Assembly: GCA_963725185.1 (NCBI GenBank)
Contig: CAVRXO010000002.1
Coordinates: 852,718-916,717 of the forward strand
Length of the DNA: 64,000 nucleotides
Direction of reading: 5' to 3'
Source of the DNA: VAZQ01 sp963725185
GTDB lineage: Bacteria; Pseudomonadota; Alphaproteobacteria; Rhizobiales; Xanthobacteraceae
Shown: positions 47,676 through 56,585 of the stretch, one piece after another
Position numbering within the stretch: position 1 is the stretch's first letter
Layout: every line of letters starts with the position of its first letter
The notes under the pieces: model-generated
Databases searched by the model: none
What the model was told of the DNA's origin: nothing
The model's input: only the letters and a program-made list of their open reading frames with translations
Translations under genes and position numbers: made by a program

Positions 47676-48656
47676 TCATTTCGGTTCAAGCTCCCGAACC
47701 AGAGGCCACCAGAGCTTCTCTTCGCTTTCGACAAACGCCTTGGTCTCCTCCGGGTTCATGATCCTGATCGGCATCGACAGCTCGGCAAAGCGCTTCTGCA
47801 CGCTTGCGGTCGCGAGGGTTTCGTTGAGGGCCTCGTTCAGCCGATCTACCGTCTCGGCGGGCGTTCCTGCCGGCGCGGCGAGGCTCATGAAGCCGATGGC
47901 GGTTAGGCCCGGAATGGTCTCGGCGACGGTCGGCACTTCCGGGTATTCGGGATCACGTTTCTCCGACAATACACCAATGAGCTTCAGGTCGCCGGACTGC
48001 AGTTGGCCGCGCAGGCCGGCGATGGCCTCGATGGTCGCATGCACGCGGCCACCCATGATGTCGTTGATCGCCGCGAGCGTGCCGCCCTGGGCATACGGCA
48101 CCACGGTGATCGGAATATTCCCCTTCTTCGCGATCGCGAGACCGGCAAAGTTCGGTAATGTCCCGGTTCCATTCGTGCCGACCACGATGTCCAGCGGCTT
48201 GGATTTTGCGAGTGCCACGAATTGTGAAAATGTCGTTATGTCGAGCCTCGGGGAAACGGCGACAAACATTGGGTTGCAGCAAGCGACCATGCCGACCTGC
48301 ACGAAACCGCGATTGACATCGATCGCAATCTTTTCCCTCTGGGCGGGCAGTATTTGAAAGATCGACGCCGCACCACCGAGCAGCGTGTAACCGTCCGGTT
48401 GGGCCGACGCTGCTGCCTGCGCCGCGAGCGCGCCGCCGGCCCCGGGGCGGTTCTCCACGACGACCTGTTGACCCCACCGCGTGGTCAACCCCTCCCCGGC
48501 CACGCGCGTGATGACATCGAGAGCGCTGCCGGCGGGCACCGGCAGGATGACTTTGACTGGCTTGCTTGGAAAGTTCGTTTCGGCGGACGCCGTGCTGACC
48601 GAGGCCATGGCAAGGACGATGGCGGGGGCCAAGGCACTGAGCAACGGTCGGGACAT
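47676..48656 (-). CDS. Bug/TctC-type solute-binding protein
   Basis: 326 residues; a signal peptide is cut near STASAE. FPSKPVKVILPVPAGSALDV, VVENRPGAGGALAAQAAASA and PDGYTLL are the standard Bug motifs, and AGTPAETVDRLNEALNETLA is near the end. Binds a small carboxylate or amide in the periplasm. No TctA/B membrane genes adjoin, as is common for Bug proteins. It is divergent from a LysR regulator that probably controls it. Confidence 0.92.
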   Translation of the reverse strand: MSRPLLSALAPAIVLAMASVSTASAETNFPSKPVKVILPVPAGSALDVITRVAGEGLTTRWGQQVVVENRPGAGGALAAQAAASAQPDGYTLLGGAASIFQILPAQREKIAIDVNRGFVQVGMVACCNPMFVAVSPRLDITTFSQFVALAKSKPLDIVVGTNGTGTLPNFAGLAIAKKGNIPITVVPYAQGGTLAAINDIMGGRVHATIEAIAGLRGQLQSGDLKLIGVLSEKRDPEYPEVPTVAETIPGLTAIGFMSLAAPAGTPAETVDRLNEALNETLATASVQKRFAELSMPIRIMNPEETKAFVESEEKLWWPLVRELEPK

Positions 48657-48766
48657 GGTGCGATCTCCTTTGCGGTGGTGCTGTGGCTGCAGCCTGATTG
48701 CGAGATTAATTCTTCTCTGCTATCGGACAATTCCCTGATTTCCTTTGGTGCTATCCGGTTTTGCCT

Positions 48767-49732
48767 ATGCCACGAAAACTCGATTCGGACAGTCAAATCG
48801 GTCGACGCCTCACACTGCGGGACCTGCACCTGTTTTTTACGGTCGTGCAGCATGGAAGCATGGCAAAGGCTGCCGCGCAGCTCGGCATATCGCAGCCCTC
48901 CGTGTCCGAGGTTATCGCCGATCTCGAACAGACGCTGGACGCGCGGCTTTTCGACCGTCGCCCCCGCGGTGTCGAACCCACCCTGTATGGAAAGGCGCTG
49001 TTGGCGCGCACGCGCGCCGCATTCGATGAATTGAGGCAAGGGGTCAAGGACATCGAGTTTCTGTCCGATCCTGCGGTCGGGGAGGTGCGGATCGGCTGTC
49101 CAGCGGCTGCTTTGGCTACCTTCCTGCTTCAAGTGATTCAAGAATTTTCGGCATCCTATCCAAAAGTGGTACTTCGCGTCAGCGAAGTACCCATTACCTC
49201 CTATTCCGGGCTACGTGAGCGCACACACGATGTCCATTTGGAATGGTGTGTGCCGCCGTTCTCCCGCGATGATGTTGGAAGCGATGTGAATGTTGAATTG
49301 TTATTCGACGACCATTCGGTCCTCGTAGCAGGGGTCCAGTCGCGATGGGCTCGCCGGCGCAAGATCGATCTCGCTGAACTTCACGCCGAGCCTTGGATAC
49401 TCGGGCCTCCGAATACTGCGAATTACGCGGACATCGCGGACGCATTTCGCGCACGCGGGCTTGCCATGCCAAAGATCGCCTTGGAGACGCACTCTTCACC
49501 GCTTCGAGCCCATTTTCTTGCCACGGGGCGCTTCATTGGAGCAATGCCGAGGTCAGTCGTACCCCGCCCGCTACTGAAGATATTGCCCGTCGAGCTACCC
49601 GTTCGGCCCTGGCCATTTGCAATCTTTACGTTGAAGGATCGAACCCTGAGCCCGGCGGCCAACCGGTTCATCGCTCACCTTCGCCGGTTCGGCCACTCAA
49701 TCCCCGTGAGCCGGCAGCCCCCTCGCGGTTGA
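48767..49732 (+). CDS. LysR-family transcriptional regulator
   Basis: 321 residues. The N-terminal helix-turn-helix covers LRDLHLFFTVVQHGSMAKAA and ISQPSVSEVIADLEQTL; DARLFDRRPRGVEPT follows. The effector domain (about 95-305) is complete. It is divergent from the Bug-type gene across about 110 bp, the classic LysR layout, so it probably controls the Bug/isochorismatase pair. ATG at 48767 chosen over a TTG two codons earlier. Confidence 0.92.
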   Translation: MPRKLDSDSQIGRRLTLRDLHLFFTVVQHGSMAKAAAQLGISQPSVSEVIADLEQTLDARLFDRRPRGVEPTLYGKALLARTRAAFDELRQGVKDIEFLSDPAVGEVRIGCPAAALATFLLQVIQEFSASYPKVVLRVSEVPITSYSGLRERTHDVHLEWCVPPFSRDDVGSDVNVELLFDDHSVLVAGVQSRWARRRKIDLAELHAEPWILGPPNTANYADIADAFRARGLAMPKIALETHSSPLRAHFLATGRFIGAMPRSVVPRPLLKILPVELPVRPWPFAIFTLKDRTLSPAANRFIAHLRRFGHSIPVSRQPPRG

Positions 49733-50025
49733 TCGAATCATTTGATGTCGGCTCGGGTCATGGGCGGCAAGGCTCTGACCGAGCAGAAAACTTCCGCTTC
49801 ACCTTCAAAGCAGACATGAACTCTTAGGCTCGCTGCGTCGGGTGCCCACTAGGTCAATAGGTGGAACGAGTCTCGGGCCTGCTACCGTCGCTCCCCCAGG
49901 CGAGGACGCCTACGGATCAGGATGCTGATCTGCCGCGCGCCGAGAAGCTTGATTTCTAAGCCGGTAATATGCCGTTTATTAGAGAAGACCGCTTCGAGAC
50001 ACGGACAGAACAGATGGAGGGTGTT

Positions 50026-50514
50026 ATGCGCGGCTTTGCTCTTTTCGTTGCCGGTACCATAGTCGGCCTGGGTGTTACCGCTGGCGCCCAGAGTCTGTCC
50101 CCGAACCATGGGATCGTCGGCCTCAGCTTTGTTGGGCTAAGCGTACCCAATCTCGACAAGGCTGTCGAATATTACACCAAGACGTTCGGCTTTCCGGAAG
50201 CATACCGGCAGCTCACTTCGTCAGGAGACCCGCAATTCGTTATCGTCCAGGTGAGCAAGGAGACCTTCATCCAGCTGTGGCCGGCAAGCGCACAACGTCC
50301 GCCCGGCATTGAGCACTTCGCCCTGCAAGTTGAGAATTTGCCGGCAGTTGCCGCGATGTTCAAGCAGCGGGGCGCTAGCGTGAGCGAGGTCACATTCAAC
50401 AAGACAACGAAGATGGACCACGCCAATCTCACGGACCTAAACGGCATCCGGACCGAGCTGATTGAACTGCCGCCGGATTCTCCGCTCGGCCAGGCGATGG
50501 CCGACTGGCGCTGA
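50026..50514 (+). CDS. Exported VOC/glyoxalase-family protein
   Basis: 162 residues. A signal-like N-terminus (MRGFALFVAGTIVGLGVTAG, then AQS) precedes a VOC fold: FVGLSVPNLDKAVEYYTKTF, then QFVIVQVSKETFIQLWPA and IEHFALQVENLPAVAAMFKQ. Metal ligands typical of VOC enzymes are possible (His in IEHFAL, Glu in RTELIEL). An exported VOC protein is less common. GGAGGG precedes the ATG at 50026; an ATG at 50014 is an alternative. Function unknown. Confidence 0.75.
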   Translation: MRGFALFVAGTIVGLGVTAGAQSLSPNHGIVGLSFVGLSVPNLDKAVEYYTKTFGFPEAYRQLTSSGDPQFVIVQVSKETFIQLWPASAQRPPGIEHFALQVENLPAVAAMFKQRGASVSEVTFNKTTKMDHANLTDLNGIRTELIELPPDSPLGQAMADWR

Positions 50515-50627
50515 TCCAAGGAACTAACAGACGCCCCCCGCGCCGGGGCGATCAAGGCCAGAGATCACGGGTCGCCTCGCCGGCTGACCGGCGCCGATCT
50601 CTTTCCGGATTCCCGTGGCGGGCAAGA

Positions 50628-50704
50628 TGGTAGCGGAGGACGGATTTGAACCGCCGACACACGGATTATGATTCCGCTGCTCTAACCAACTGAGCTACTC
50701 CGCC
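50628..50704 (-). tRNA. tRNA-Met (anticodon CAT)
   Basis: 77-nt cloverleaf with encoded CCA. The acceptor stem GGCGGAG/CTCCGCT, D-arm GCTCAGTTGGTTAGAGC, anticodon stem GCGGA/TCCGT around ATCATAA, and T-loop GGTTCAAATCC all fold. The anticodon is CAT; elongator methionine type is likely, although a lysidine-modified Ile tRNA cannot be excluded. Its 3' end recurs at 39736. Confidence 0.95.
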
Positions 50705-51286
50705 GCCGAGGTCGACCAAGACGCTTACCCACAGCCCGCCCTCAGGCTCGGGCAGGCTGCTCATATCTGGGCCGGGATGGCCACATTTATGGCAGGTCAG
50801 CCGACATTCCAAGTGGATTTTCGGGGTTGTGGCAGGTTCAAGAGGTCGCGTCCATGTCCCTTCTTGCAACGCCGGCGCTGCTCGGAAACCCGAGCGCGCA
50901 AGGGCCCAGCTGACGCAATGGCACAAATCGCGGCGCGTCGCCTCCGCCTTGGCCATCGGCGCGCGCCGGAACCCAGAACCGCCTTCGCATTCTTGAGCGT
51001 TCTTGCTGTGCGGGCCGCGGCCCCCGCCGCCCCCGATAGCCAGTTACACCTACCTTGGTCCCGGGACGAAGGTACCGCCATCCGGGCGGGGGGGCATCCA
51101 ATCAAGCTACTGTAATTTAAGGATTATTTTCAGTCTGCCGGATTTTCAACCGAGCGGGCGGCGGTACTTAAGACTGATTTACCTTCGGCGCGAAGGCCAC
51201 GACCATTGGATCAAGACGATGCGGACCGGGCCTTACGGGGCTGCACGCTCCGGGCTCGACTTCGAAAATAAAAAAGAGGTGGGGCG
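50705..51286. other. Gene-poor stretch after tRNA-Met
   Basis: Frames here are poor in normal codon pattern, Pro/Gly/Arg-rich and unconvincing. I see no repeat or promoter. Confidence 0.45.
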
Positions 51287-51529
51287 ATGATCGAAAATGC
51301 TTCCAGCGATTCGTCGGTAAATTCGTCGGTCTCCAGGGAAACCGCGGTCGAGTCTCTCGAGAGGCTGCTCGATTACGCGATCGTCGAAGGTTCCGAGCTG
51401 CATCTGCCGGTGTTTGTCCGCCTCTTGAGAATGGCGAACCTCGAATTGGCGGAGAGCGCCCGACGCCAGCTCCCTCTGAATTCGGACGCCCGATCGCTGT
51501 GCGGCGCCGGTGAACGGGTGGCGTCATGA
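51287..51529 (+). CDS. Small hypothetical protein
   Basis: 80 residues with a Ser/Val-rich start and a helical centre (VESLERLLDYAIVEGSELHL, FVRLLRMANLELAESAR). GAGGTGGGG lies before the ATG. The stop overlaps the next start as ATGA, so the two genes are translated together. No family recognised. Confidence 0.6.
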   Translation: MIENASSDSSVNSSVSRETAVESLERLLDYAIVEGSELHLPVFVRLLRMANLELAESARRQLPLNSDARSLCGAGERVAS

Positions 51530-51846
51530 CGGACCGGGCGGACGAGCAGCAGTTGACCGGATTGCTGAAACGCATTGTCGATGAATGCCGGCATCCGGCG
51601 CGCCTGATTGAGCTCTATTATTGGAGCGCCGAGAACGAGCTGGCGGAAGTCATGCGTCAGTATATCGCTCTGCCCCCGGAGGTGCGGGCAGCCTTGCACG
51701 CTTTCCTGCTGCTGGCGAAGGACGAACCCGGCTCCGTGACGACCCGCATCGGCGCCCGCGGGGAGCTCACCCTCTCCGCGCCGGCGGCGGTCGAGCTGGC
51801 GAGAAGGCTGGCCGGCGGGGACCCACCACGCTCCTTTCTGCATTAA
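51526..51846 (+). CDS. Small hypothetical protein
   Basis: 106 residues, mostly helical: LLKRIVDECRHPARLIELYY, SAENELAEVMRQYIALPPEV, LTLSAPAAVELARRLAGGD. The segment ending NELAE looks faintly like NLELAE in the upstream protein, so they may be distant paralogues. Translationally coupled to the gene at 51287. No family recognised. Confidence 0.6.
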   Translation: MTDRADEQQLTGLLKRIVDECRHPARLIELYYWSAENELAEVMRQYIALPPEVRAALHAFLLLAKDEPGSVTTRIGARGELTLSAPAAVELARRLAGGDPPRSFLH

Positions 51847-51950
51847 CCGCGTCTAAGGGTTGGCCTACCAAGCCCTTTTTGGCATTGACCCCTCCCGGGA
51901 GGTCATAGATAATTGCGCATGAAATTTTTGTGAAGGCGATTGGCGAAGCA

Positions 51951-52337
51951 ATGGCGAAGAGAATCGAACCGGTCGACAAGCTTGTCGGGCAGAACATACG
52001 TATTTTTCGTACCGCGAAAGGTATTTCTCAAACAGAGTTGGGAAATTCGGTCGGCGTCACCTTTCAGCAAATTCAGAAGTACGAGAAGGGCGCCAATCGG
52101 GTCGGTTCGAGCCGCCTGGCAAAGATTGCGGCGATTTTGAAGGTTCCGATCAGCCAGTTCTTTGACAATTCGGCATCCGGCAGCGACGGCCCGGTTGCCG
52201 GGCCGGTGGTCACCGACCTGCTGATCTCGCCCTACGCGGTGCAGATGTTGAAAGCCTTTGCAAAGCTTCCAAGCAATAAATTGCGCCGCAGCATCGTGGT
52301 TCTCACAGAATCGATCGCCAAGAGCCCGGAGCTTTGA
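51951..52337 (+). CDS. XRE-family transcriptional regulator
   Basis: 128 residues. The helix-turn-helix spans about 15-70: GQNIRIFRTAKGISQTELGN, VTFQQIQKYEKGANRVGSSR, LAKIAAILKVPISQFF. The C-terminal part (about 85-128) is a helical tail. Typical of small rhizobial Xre/Cro regulators. ATG at 51951 was chosen over an upstream GTG. Confidence 0.9.
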   Translation: MAKRIEPVDKLVGQNIRIFRTAKGISQTELGNSVGVTFQQIQKYEKGANRVGSSRLAKIAAILKVPISQFFDNSASGSDGPVAGPVVTDLLISPYAVQMLKAFAKLPSNKLRRSIVVLTESIAKSPEL

Positions 52338-52443
52338 TTCCCGCTCTCTGATCGCCCGCCGCGCATCCGCGGACGAGATCTTGCCGCGGGCGGATTCCGA
52401 CTTTCCGTCCAAGAATGCCGCAGTGCAGGAGCGGCGGCTTTGC

Positions 52444-53730
52444 TCACTCGGCCGCTTGCGGCTTCTGCGCTCGCATCTTCCACAAATCCCGGTGATCGAC
52501 ATCCGGCGGGATCACCTCGGATACGACCACGATATGCGACATGTCGTCTTGCGCCGGATCGCGAACGACGTGAATGGGTTCACGCCCGGCCTGAACGGCC
52601 GCCACCCCGGCCAGCAACTGACGGCGGGCCGCGATGATGTGGGCATCGGTGGTGCCGAGATGCTCACGGGAGCGGTCGTGGATCGGACCCGGCGTCTCGC
52701 TCGCGAAGGCGTCCTGCAGTGCGTTGCTTTCGCCCATGCCGCTGAAGTTGGTTGTTGTCATCTGCTCGCGGTCCTGCAGATAACGGTTTCGCTTGTTGCG
52801 ACGGTAGCGATGATCGATCGTCTCGGTCGCCAGCTCCTGCTCGTAGCGTTCCCGCTCAATGGGTCGGGTGCGATTGAAGAAGATATCGAAACGAACATGG
52901 TTCTCGTCATCGACCGGCACATGCCAGTGGATCGTGTAGCCTTCACCGATCCTTCCTTCATTGCCGACTGAGCCGATTTTGTTGGGCATGATGAAGTTGT
53001 TGATACGCACCCAACGCGTACCGTCTCCGGCATCGCGAATCGCGTAGTTGCGGACCCCGAAATCGGTGCGCTCACTTTCGAGCCTCGGCCGCCGGTCCTC
53101 ACTGTGAAGCAGGGCAGCAGACTTGTCGCTGCCGGGGACGGTGCCTTTCCGCGCGATGCGACGACGCTGCCAGAACCGGTGCAGGTAGGAAAGGTGGGCG
53201 GGATCGATGTCGCCCTCGAGCGCCTGCAGATAATTGCACTCCATGAAGGTCTTTTGCACATGCCGGTGCTCTGGCGCTGCCACAAGGCACTCGTAGCTTG
53301 GCAGCAGCGGCGGCTTGCCTCTGCCCAGATAGGCGAGAATGAGACCGGCACGCTCAATGAGCGGGTAGGCCAAATGCCGAATCTCGTCCTTGTAGCGGCT
53401 CTCCGGCGGCTCTGCCGGCTGCTCGAGGCAGCGTCCGTTGATATCGTAAAGCCAGCCGTGATAGAGGCACCGCAGCCCGCCGTCCTCGATCCTGCCGTAG
53501 CTGAGATCGGCGCAGCGATGCGAGCAGAGGAGCCCGAGCAGGCCGGGGCGGTCGTGCTCATCGCGGAACAGCACCAACTCCTCACCCAGGATTTTCACCC
53601 GCATGGGCGCGCCGCCGGGCGGAAGCTCGTCGGTCAGCGCAATCGGGTGCCAGTAGCAGCGCATCAGGGCACCGCCGGGTGTGCCCGGGCCGGTCAGCGT
53701 GATCAGCTGGTTTTCCTCTTTCGTGAGCAT
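52444..53730 (-). CDS. Rieske 2Fe-2S ring-hydroxylating oxygenase, alpha-type subunit
   Basis: 428 residues. The Rieske centre is visible as CSHRCADLSYG and CLYHGWLYD (Cys-x-His and Cys-x2-His). The mononuclear iron site is in ALEGDIDPAHLSYLH. It looks like the phthalate 4,5-dioxygenase group of aromatic-ring or O-demethylating oxygenases. No ferredoxin or reductase gene adjoins, so electrons must come from elsewhere. AGGAAGG lies before the ATG at 53730. Substrate unknown. Confidence 0.9.
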   Translation of the reverse strand: MLTKEENQLITLTGPGTPGGALMRCYWHPIALTDELPPGGAPMRVKILGEELVLFRDEHDRPGLLGLLCSHRCADLSYGRIEDGGLRCLYHGWLYDINGRCLEQPAEPPESRYKDEIRHLAYPLIERAGLILAYLGRGKPPLLPSYECLVAAPEHRHVQKTFMECNYLQALEGDIDPAHLSYLHRFWQRRRIARKGTVPGSDKSAALLHSEDRRPRLESERTDFGVRNYAIRDAGDGTRWVRINNFIMPNKIGSVGNEGRIGEGYTIHWHVPVDDENHVRFDIFFNRTRPIERERYEQELATETIDHRYRRNKRNRYLQDREQMTTTNFSGMGESNALQDAFASETPGPIHDRSREHLGTTDAHIIAARRQLLAGVAAVQAGREPIHVVRDPAQDDMSHIVVVSEVIPPDVDHRDLWKMRAQKPQAAE

Positions 53731-53932
53731 CAATTGCCTTCCTCTCCGATCGTGGCCGAGGTCTCGGATTGCGGCAAGGATGGCGCGGTATGCCTCCTGA
53801 CATCAACCGGCCGGGGAATTGTAAACAGAATATTAACCATGACTGCCCTAGCGATGGTCATCCAATGTCGGCATCCGCGACGCTGCGGTGGCCCGCGTCG
53901 TCCTGGCTCATCCCCATTGCTGGAGCTCGTCG

Positions 53933-55165
53933 ATGTGGTTGCAAGAAGATAGTGCAGGGCCCCGGACGGCCAGGGGCGGGAAAGCCCGCGACCTAGTCGC
54001 GGCCTTCGACTTCAGCGGTCGCACCGGACGACACAGCTACGCCTGCGTATCGCCCGCGCAGCAAACGAAGTTTCAGGAGGATGTTGCAGAGCAGCTTGAG
54101 GCCGTCCTGGCGCAACTTTCCAGCTACAAGGATAAAGACGATAACGAATGGCTTTCTCCTGACGCACCGCTCCCGCCTCGTGTCACCACGGGGCCGTATC
54201 GACCGCGGGCCGACCTTCACATCTTCGTCTCCGATGCGTACCCGAAATCAAAGGCTTTGGTACCGGCGTGGCTGGGGCAGAGGGGCTGGATGGAGTTTCC
54301 AGCCCACAGGGTCGTCGCCGGCCACGCCTCGATTGCCCATGAGCTTGTCCACGTCTTGTTTCCGAGCGGAAATCGGATGCTGGCTGAGGGGCTTGCGGTC
54401 TATCTGCAATACAAGCTGTTCCCGAAAATTCCGGTCTATCCGAACTTCGGAGACCGCTTGGAAACCCTGGTGGCGGACTTCCTGCGCGCGAATTGCAAAA
54501 ACAGCCCCCACCGCGCGCTTTGGGACATGGACCTGGAAGGCCTCGAGAAGATCTCTACTCCCGACAAGCTGAGCCTCAGGATCGGCCGGGATATTGTCAT
54601 CGGGGCAACGCCGGGAAATCCCGACCCTCCGTCTGGCGAGGTAAAGGTCATCTATGCGGTGGCGGGTTCGCTCGTCGAGTTCCTGCTCGAAAATCTCATT
54701 GGGGATGACCTTCTGACCGAAAGAAATTTTGGTTCGCTTTACAAGTCGACGCCGCTGCGGCCGCTCGAACGCGATTCCGGCCACCCCGACCGCTGGCGGG
54801 CCTGCTACCAAGCCAATGGTACATCCTACTCATTCACCGAGCTTGGCCTGCTGTGGAAGACATACATGCATTTCATCTTGTTCAGCAAATCAGTTGCCGG
54901 CGAAAAGGCTGGGATGCCGATACCTCGACAATTTGCGGAAGTTCCAATCGTGGCCAAGCTTTACAAAACGCTCACCGATATCACGGGGTCGCAATCGATT
55001 GCCGGCGACATGAGGAGAAAAGCGAGAGTTCCAGCGACTGCCGGCAAGCTTGGCACAGAGCCGGCTTCGGGCCCCGGGAAACCGTCGAATCAGATTTGCG
55101 AAAAATCCCGAGCCAAAACCGCAAAGAGCAGTAAATCTATTTACGCCGTCCAGCCAAATCAATAG
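53933..55165 (+). CDS. Peptidase-MA-like zinc metalloprotease, candidate maturation protease
   Basis: 410 residues. The zinc site HELVH with the third ligand in EGLAVY 11 residues on (residues about 140-165) matches the gluzincin/Peptidase_MA pattern. No signal peptide is clear, so it may work in the cytoplasm. It ends 184 bp before the RiPP precursor on the same strand, which makes it a candidate for leader removal, but it may be transcribed separately. The C-terminus is Lys/Ser-rich and variable. ATG at 53933 follows GGAG; the open frame starts earlier at 53888. Confidence 0.7.
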   Translation: MWLQEDSAGPRTARGGKARDLVAAFDFSGRTGRHSYACVSPAQQTKFQEDVAEQLEAVLAQLSSYKDKDDNEWLSPDAPLPPRVTTGPYRPRADLHIFVSDAYPKSKALVPAWLGQRGWMEFPAHRVVAGHASIAHELVHVLFPSGNRMLAEGLAVYLQYKLFPKIPVYPNFGDRLETLVADFLRANCKNSPHRALWDMDLEGLEKISTPDKLSLRIGRDIVIGATPGNPDPPSGEVKVIYAVAGSLVEFLLENLIGDDLLTERNFGSLYKSTPLRPLERDSGHPDRWRACYQANGTSYSFTELGLLWKTYMHFILFSKSVAGEKAGMPIPRQFAEVPIVAKLYKTLTDITGSQSIAGDMRRKARVPATAGKLGTEPASGPGKPSNQICEKSRAKTAKSSKSIYAVQPNQ

Positions 55166-55349
55166 CTCGCTCAATACCTTCTGGATTTCTCCACAGGCGA
55201 CAAGTTCGTCGTCATGGACTTTGATCTCTAATTAGGGTTGTAATCGCGACGCGATGATGCGGCGGCGTGATCACTTGATAGTGCAAGCCAGTAGGCGTCT
55301 TGCAGATCCGCATCTGCACCTAATGACACCAACTAACGAGGAAATTGCC

Positions 55350-55535
55350 ATGGCAGGAACCGCGAAAGACATAAAGCCGGGCGCGAAATTGGATCCGAAT
55401 GGTACTGCGTTGGTAAAGCGGATGAAAGAAGTCGCGCAGCAGGCAAAGGATAGTGATCACGTTGGTCACATCCGAATAGTGCCAAAGAACCTTCAGCCCT
55501 CGGATAACTGCGCTTGCATGTGCGGCTGCTCGTAG
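55350..55535 (+). CDS. RiPP precursor peptide with C-terminal CxCxCxC core
   Basis: 61 residues. The start is set by GAGGAAA five bases before the ATG. Residues 1-50 look like a soluble leader with a charged helix (ALVKRMKEVAQQAKDSDH). The end is SDNCACMCGCS, with Cys at 54, 56, 58 and 60. It directly precedes the MNIO, partner and glycosyltransferase genes. Cys-rich C-termini are what MNIO enzymes modify in methanobactins, bufferins and related peptides. No signal peptide is seen, unlike bufferins. The assignment rests on size, Cys pattern and position; I recognise no named family. Confidence 0.8.
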   Translation: MAGTAKDIKPGAKLDPNGTALVKRMKEVAQQAKDSDHVGHIRIVPKNLQPSDNCACMCGCS

Positions 55536-55646
55536 GCTCATCCCAACGAAGCGAAATTTGACGTGGCAGGCGCGTGACGCGTTCCGGTGCTATGAAATCG
55601 TTGCCCGGCATCGATTCCCCTAGGTCAATCCCCTCGCCTTGGCGAG

Positions 55647-56585
55647 TTGCAACGGCATCTGGTCGAGTCGGAGCCGGGCTCGGTTCGCAGCCGAGTCCGC
55701 AAAGGAGCGACGGCCGGATCGCATCCCGCGGTTGGCATCGGGTATCGACGCAATCTCGATGAATGGACGCGCGCGAACTTCGCGCGCTTCGATGTGCTTG
55801 AGGTCACCTTGGACCACTGCATGGCCGGCAGCGAGGCTCACCGCGCCATGTACTTCGATCTGGTCGGCGAAATCCCGCTGACCGCGCATGGCATCGGGCT
55901 TTCGATCGGCACCGACGAGCCGCTCGACCTTGCTTATGTGGACGAGATCGCCGGCCTTGTGGACCGCCTCAAGGCACCCGCCTACAGCGAACACCTCGCT
56001 TTCACGCGAGTCCCTGGACGCGATCTCGGCAATCTCCTTCCCTTGCCGAAAACCGAGGCGGTCGCCGAATCGATCATCGCCAAGGTGCGGACCATCCAGT
56101 CGCGGATTTCGGTTCCATTCCTGATCGAGAACATCACCTATGTCTTCGACTGGCCGGATTCGGAATTGTCGGACGCAGAGTTTTTCAAGCTTATCTGCGG
56201 CGAGACCGGCGCCGGGATCCTGCTCGACGTGGAGAACCTCTATGTGAACGGGCAGAATTACGGCTTTGATCCCTATGCGTTCCTCGATGCACTGCCGGCG
56301 GGTGCGGTCAAGGAAGTGCATGTGGCCGGCGGCGTTACCCTGCACGAGGATTTCCTGCCGCGGCCGTTCGCTGCCGATTCGCATTCCCACCCGGTGCCGG
56401 AGGCCACCTTCGATCTGCTCGATTATGCCCTCGCGCGCCATGCACCGAGGAGCATCGTGCTCGAGCGCGATGATCGTTTCGACGCCACCGAGGAGATCCT
56501 GCACGATGTCGCACTCATTCGCGCGCGGCTCGATCGCCAATTCGAGACGTCCCATGCCCAGCCGGCTCTTGGATCGGCAGGTTAA
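55647..56585 (+). CDS. DUF692 multinuclear non-haem iron oxidase (MNIO)
   Basis: 312 residues from a TTG. Metal-binding residues of the TIM-barrel family are all visible: H81 (TAHGIGLSIG), E115/H116 (YSEHLAF), E161 (IENITY), D194 and N197 (LLDVENLYVN), H225 (VHVAGG), D244/H246 (ADSHSHPV), E273 (VLERDD). The family oxidises Cys or other residues of RiPP precursors with iron and O2. LEVTLDHCMAG replaces the usual LEVxxENY, so this is a divergent branch. The N-terminus before GIGYRRNL is doubtful: no ATG is in frame, and joining from the neighbouring frame would give ERRPDRIP-AVGIGYR, so a shift near 55730 is possible. It overlaps the next gene. Confidence 0.88.
   Translation: MQRHLVESEPGSVRSRVRKGATAGSHPAVGIGYRRNLDEWTRANFARFDVLEVTLDHCMAGSEAHRAMYFDLVGEIPLTAHGIGLSIGTDEPLDLAYVDEIAGLVDRLKAPAYSEHLAFTRVPGRDLGNLLPLPKTEAVAESIIAKVRTIQSRISVPFLIENITYVFDWPDSELSDAEFFKLICGETGAGILLDVENLYVNGQNYGFDPYAFLDALPAGAVKEVHVAGGVTLHEDFLPRPFAADSHSHPVPEATFDLLDYALARHAPRSIVLERDDRFDATEEILHDVALIRARLDRQFETSHAQPALGSAG

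Noticed and set aside
55574..55762. 62-residue frame as a second precursor peptide
   Set aside because: It has no Cys, overlaps the start of the MNIO gene, and is Ser/Arg/Gly-rich like a shadow frame. It may contain the displaced MNIO N-terminus instead.
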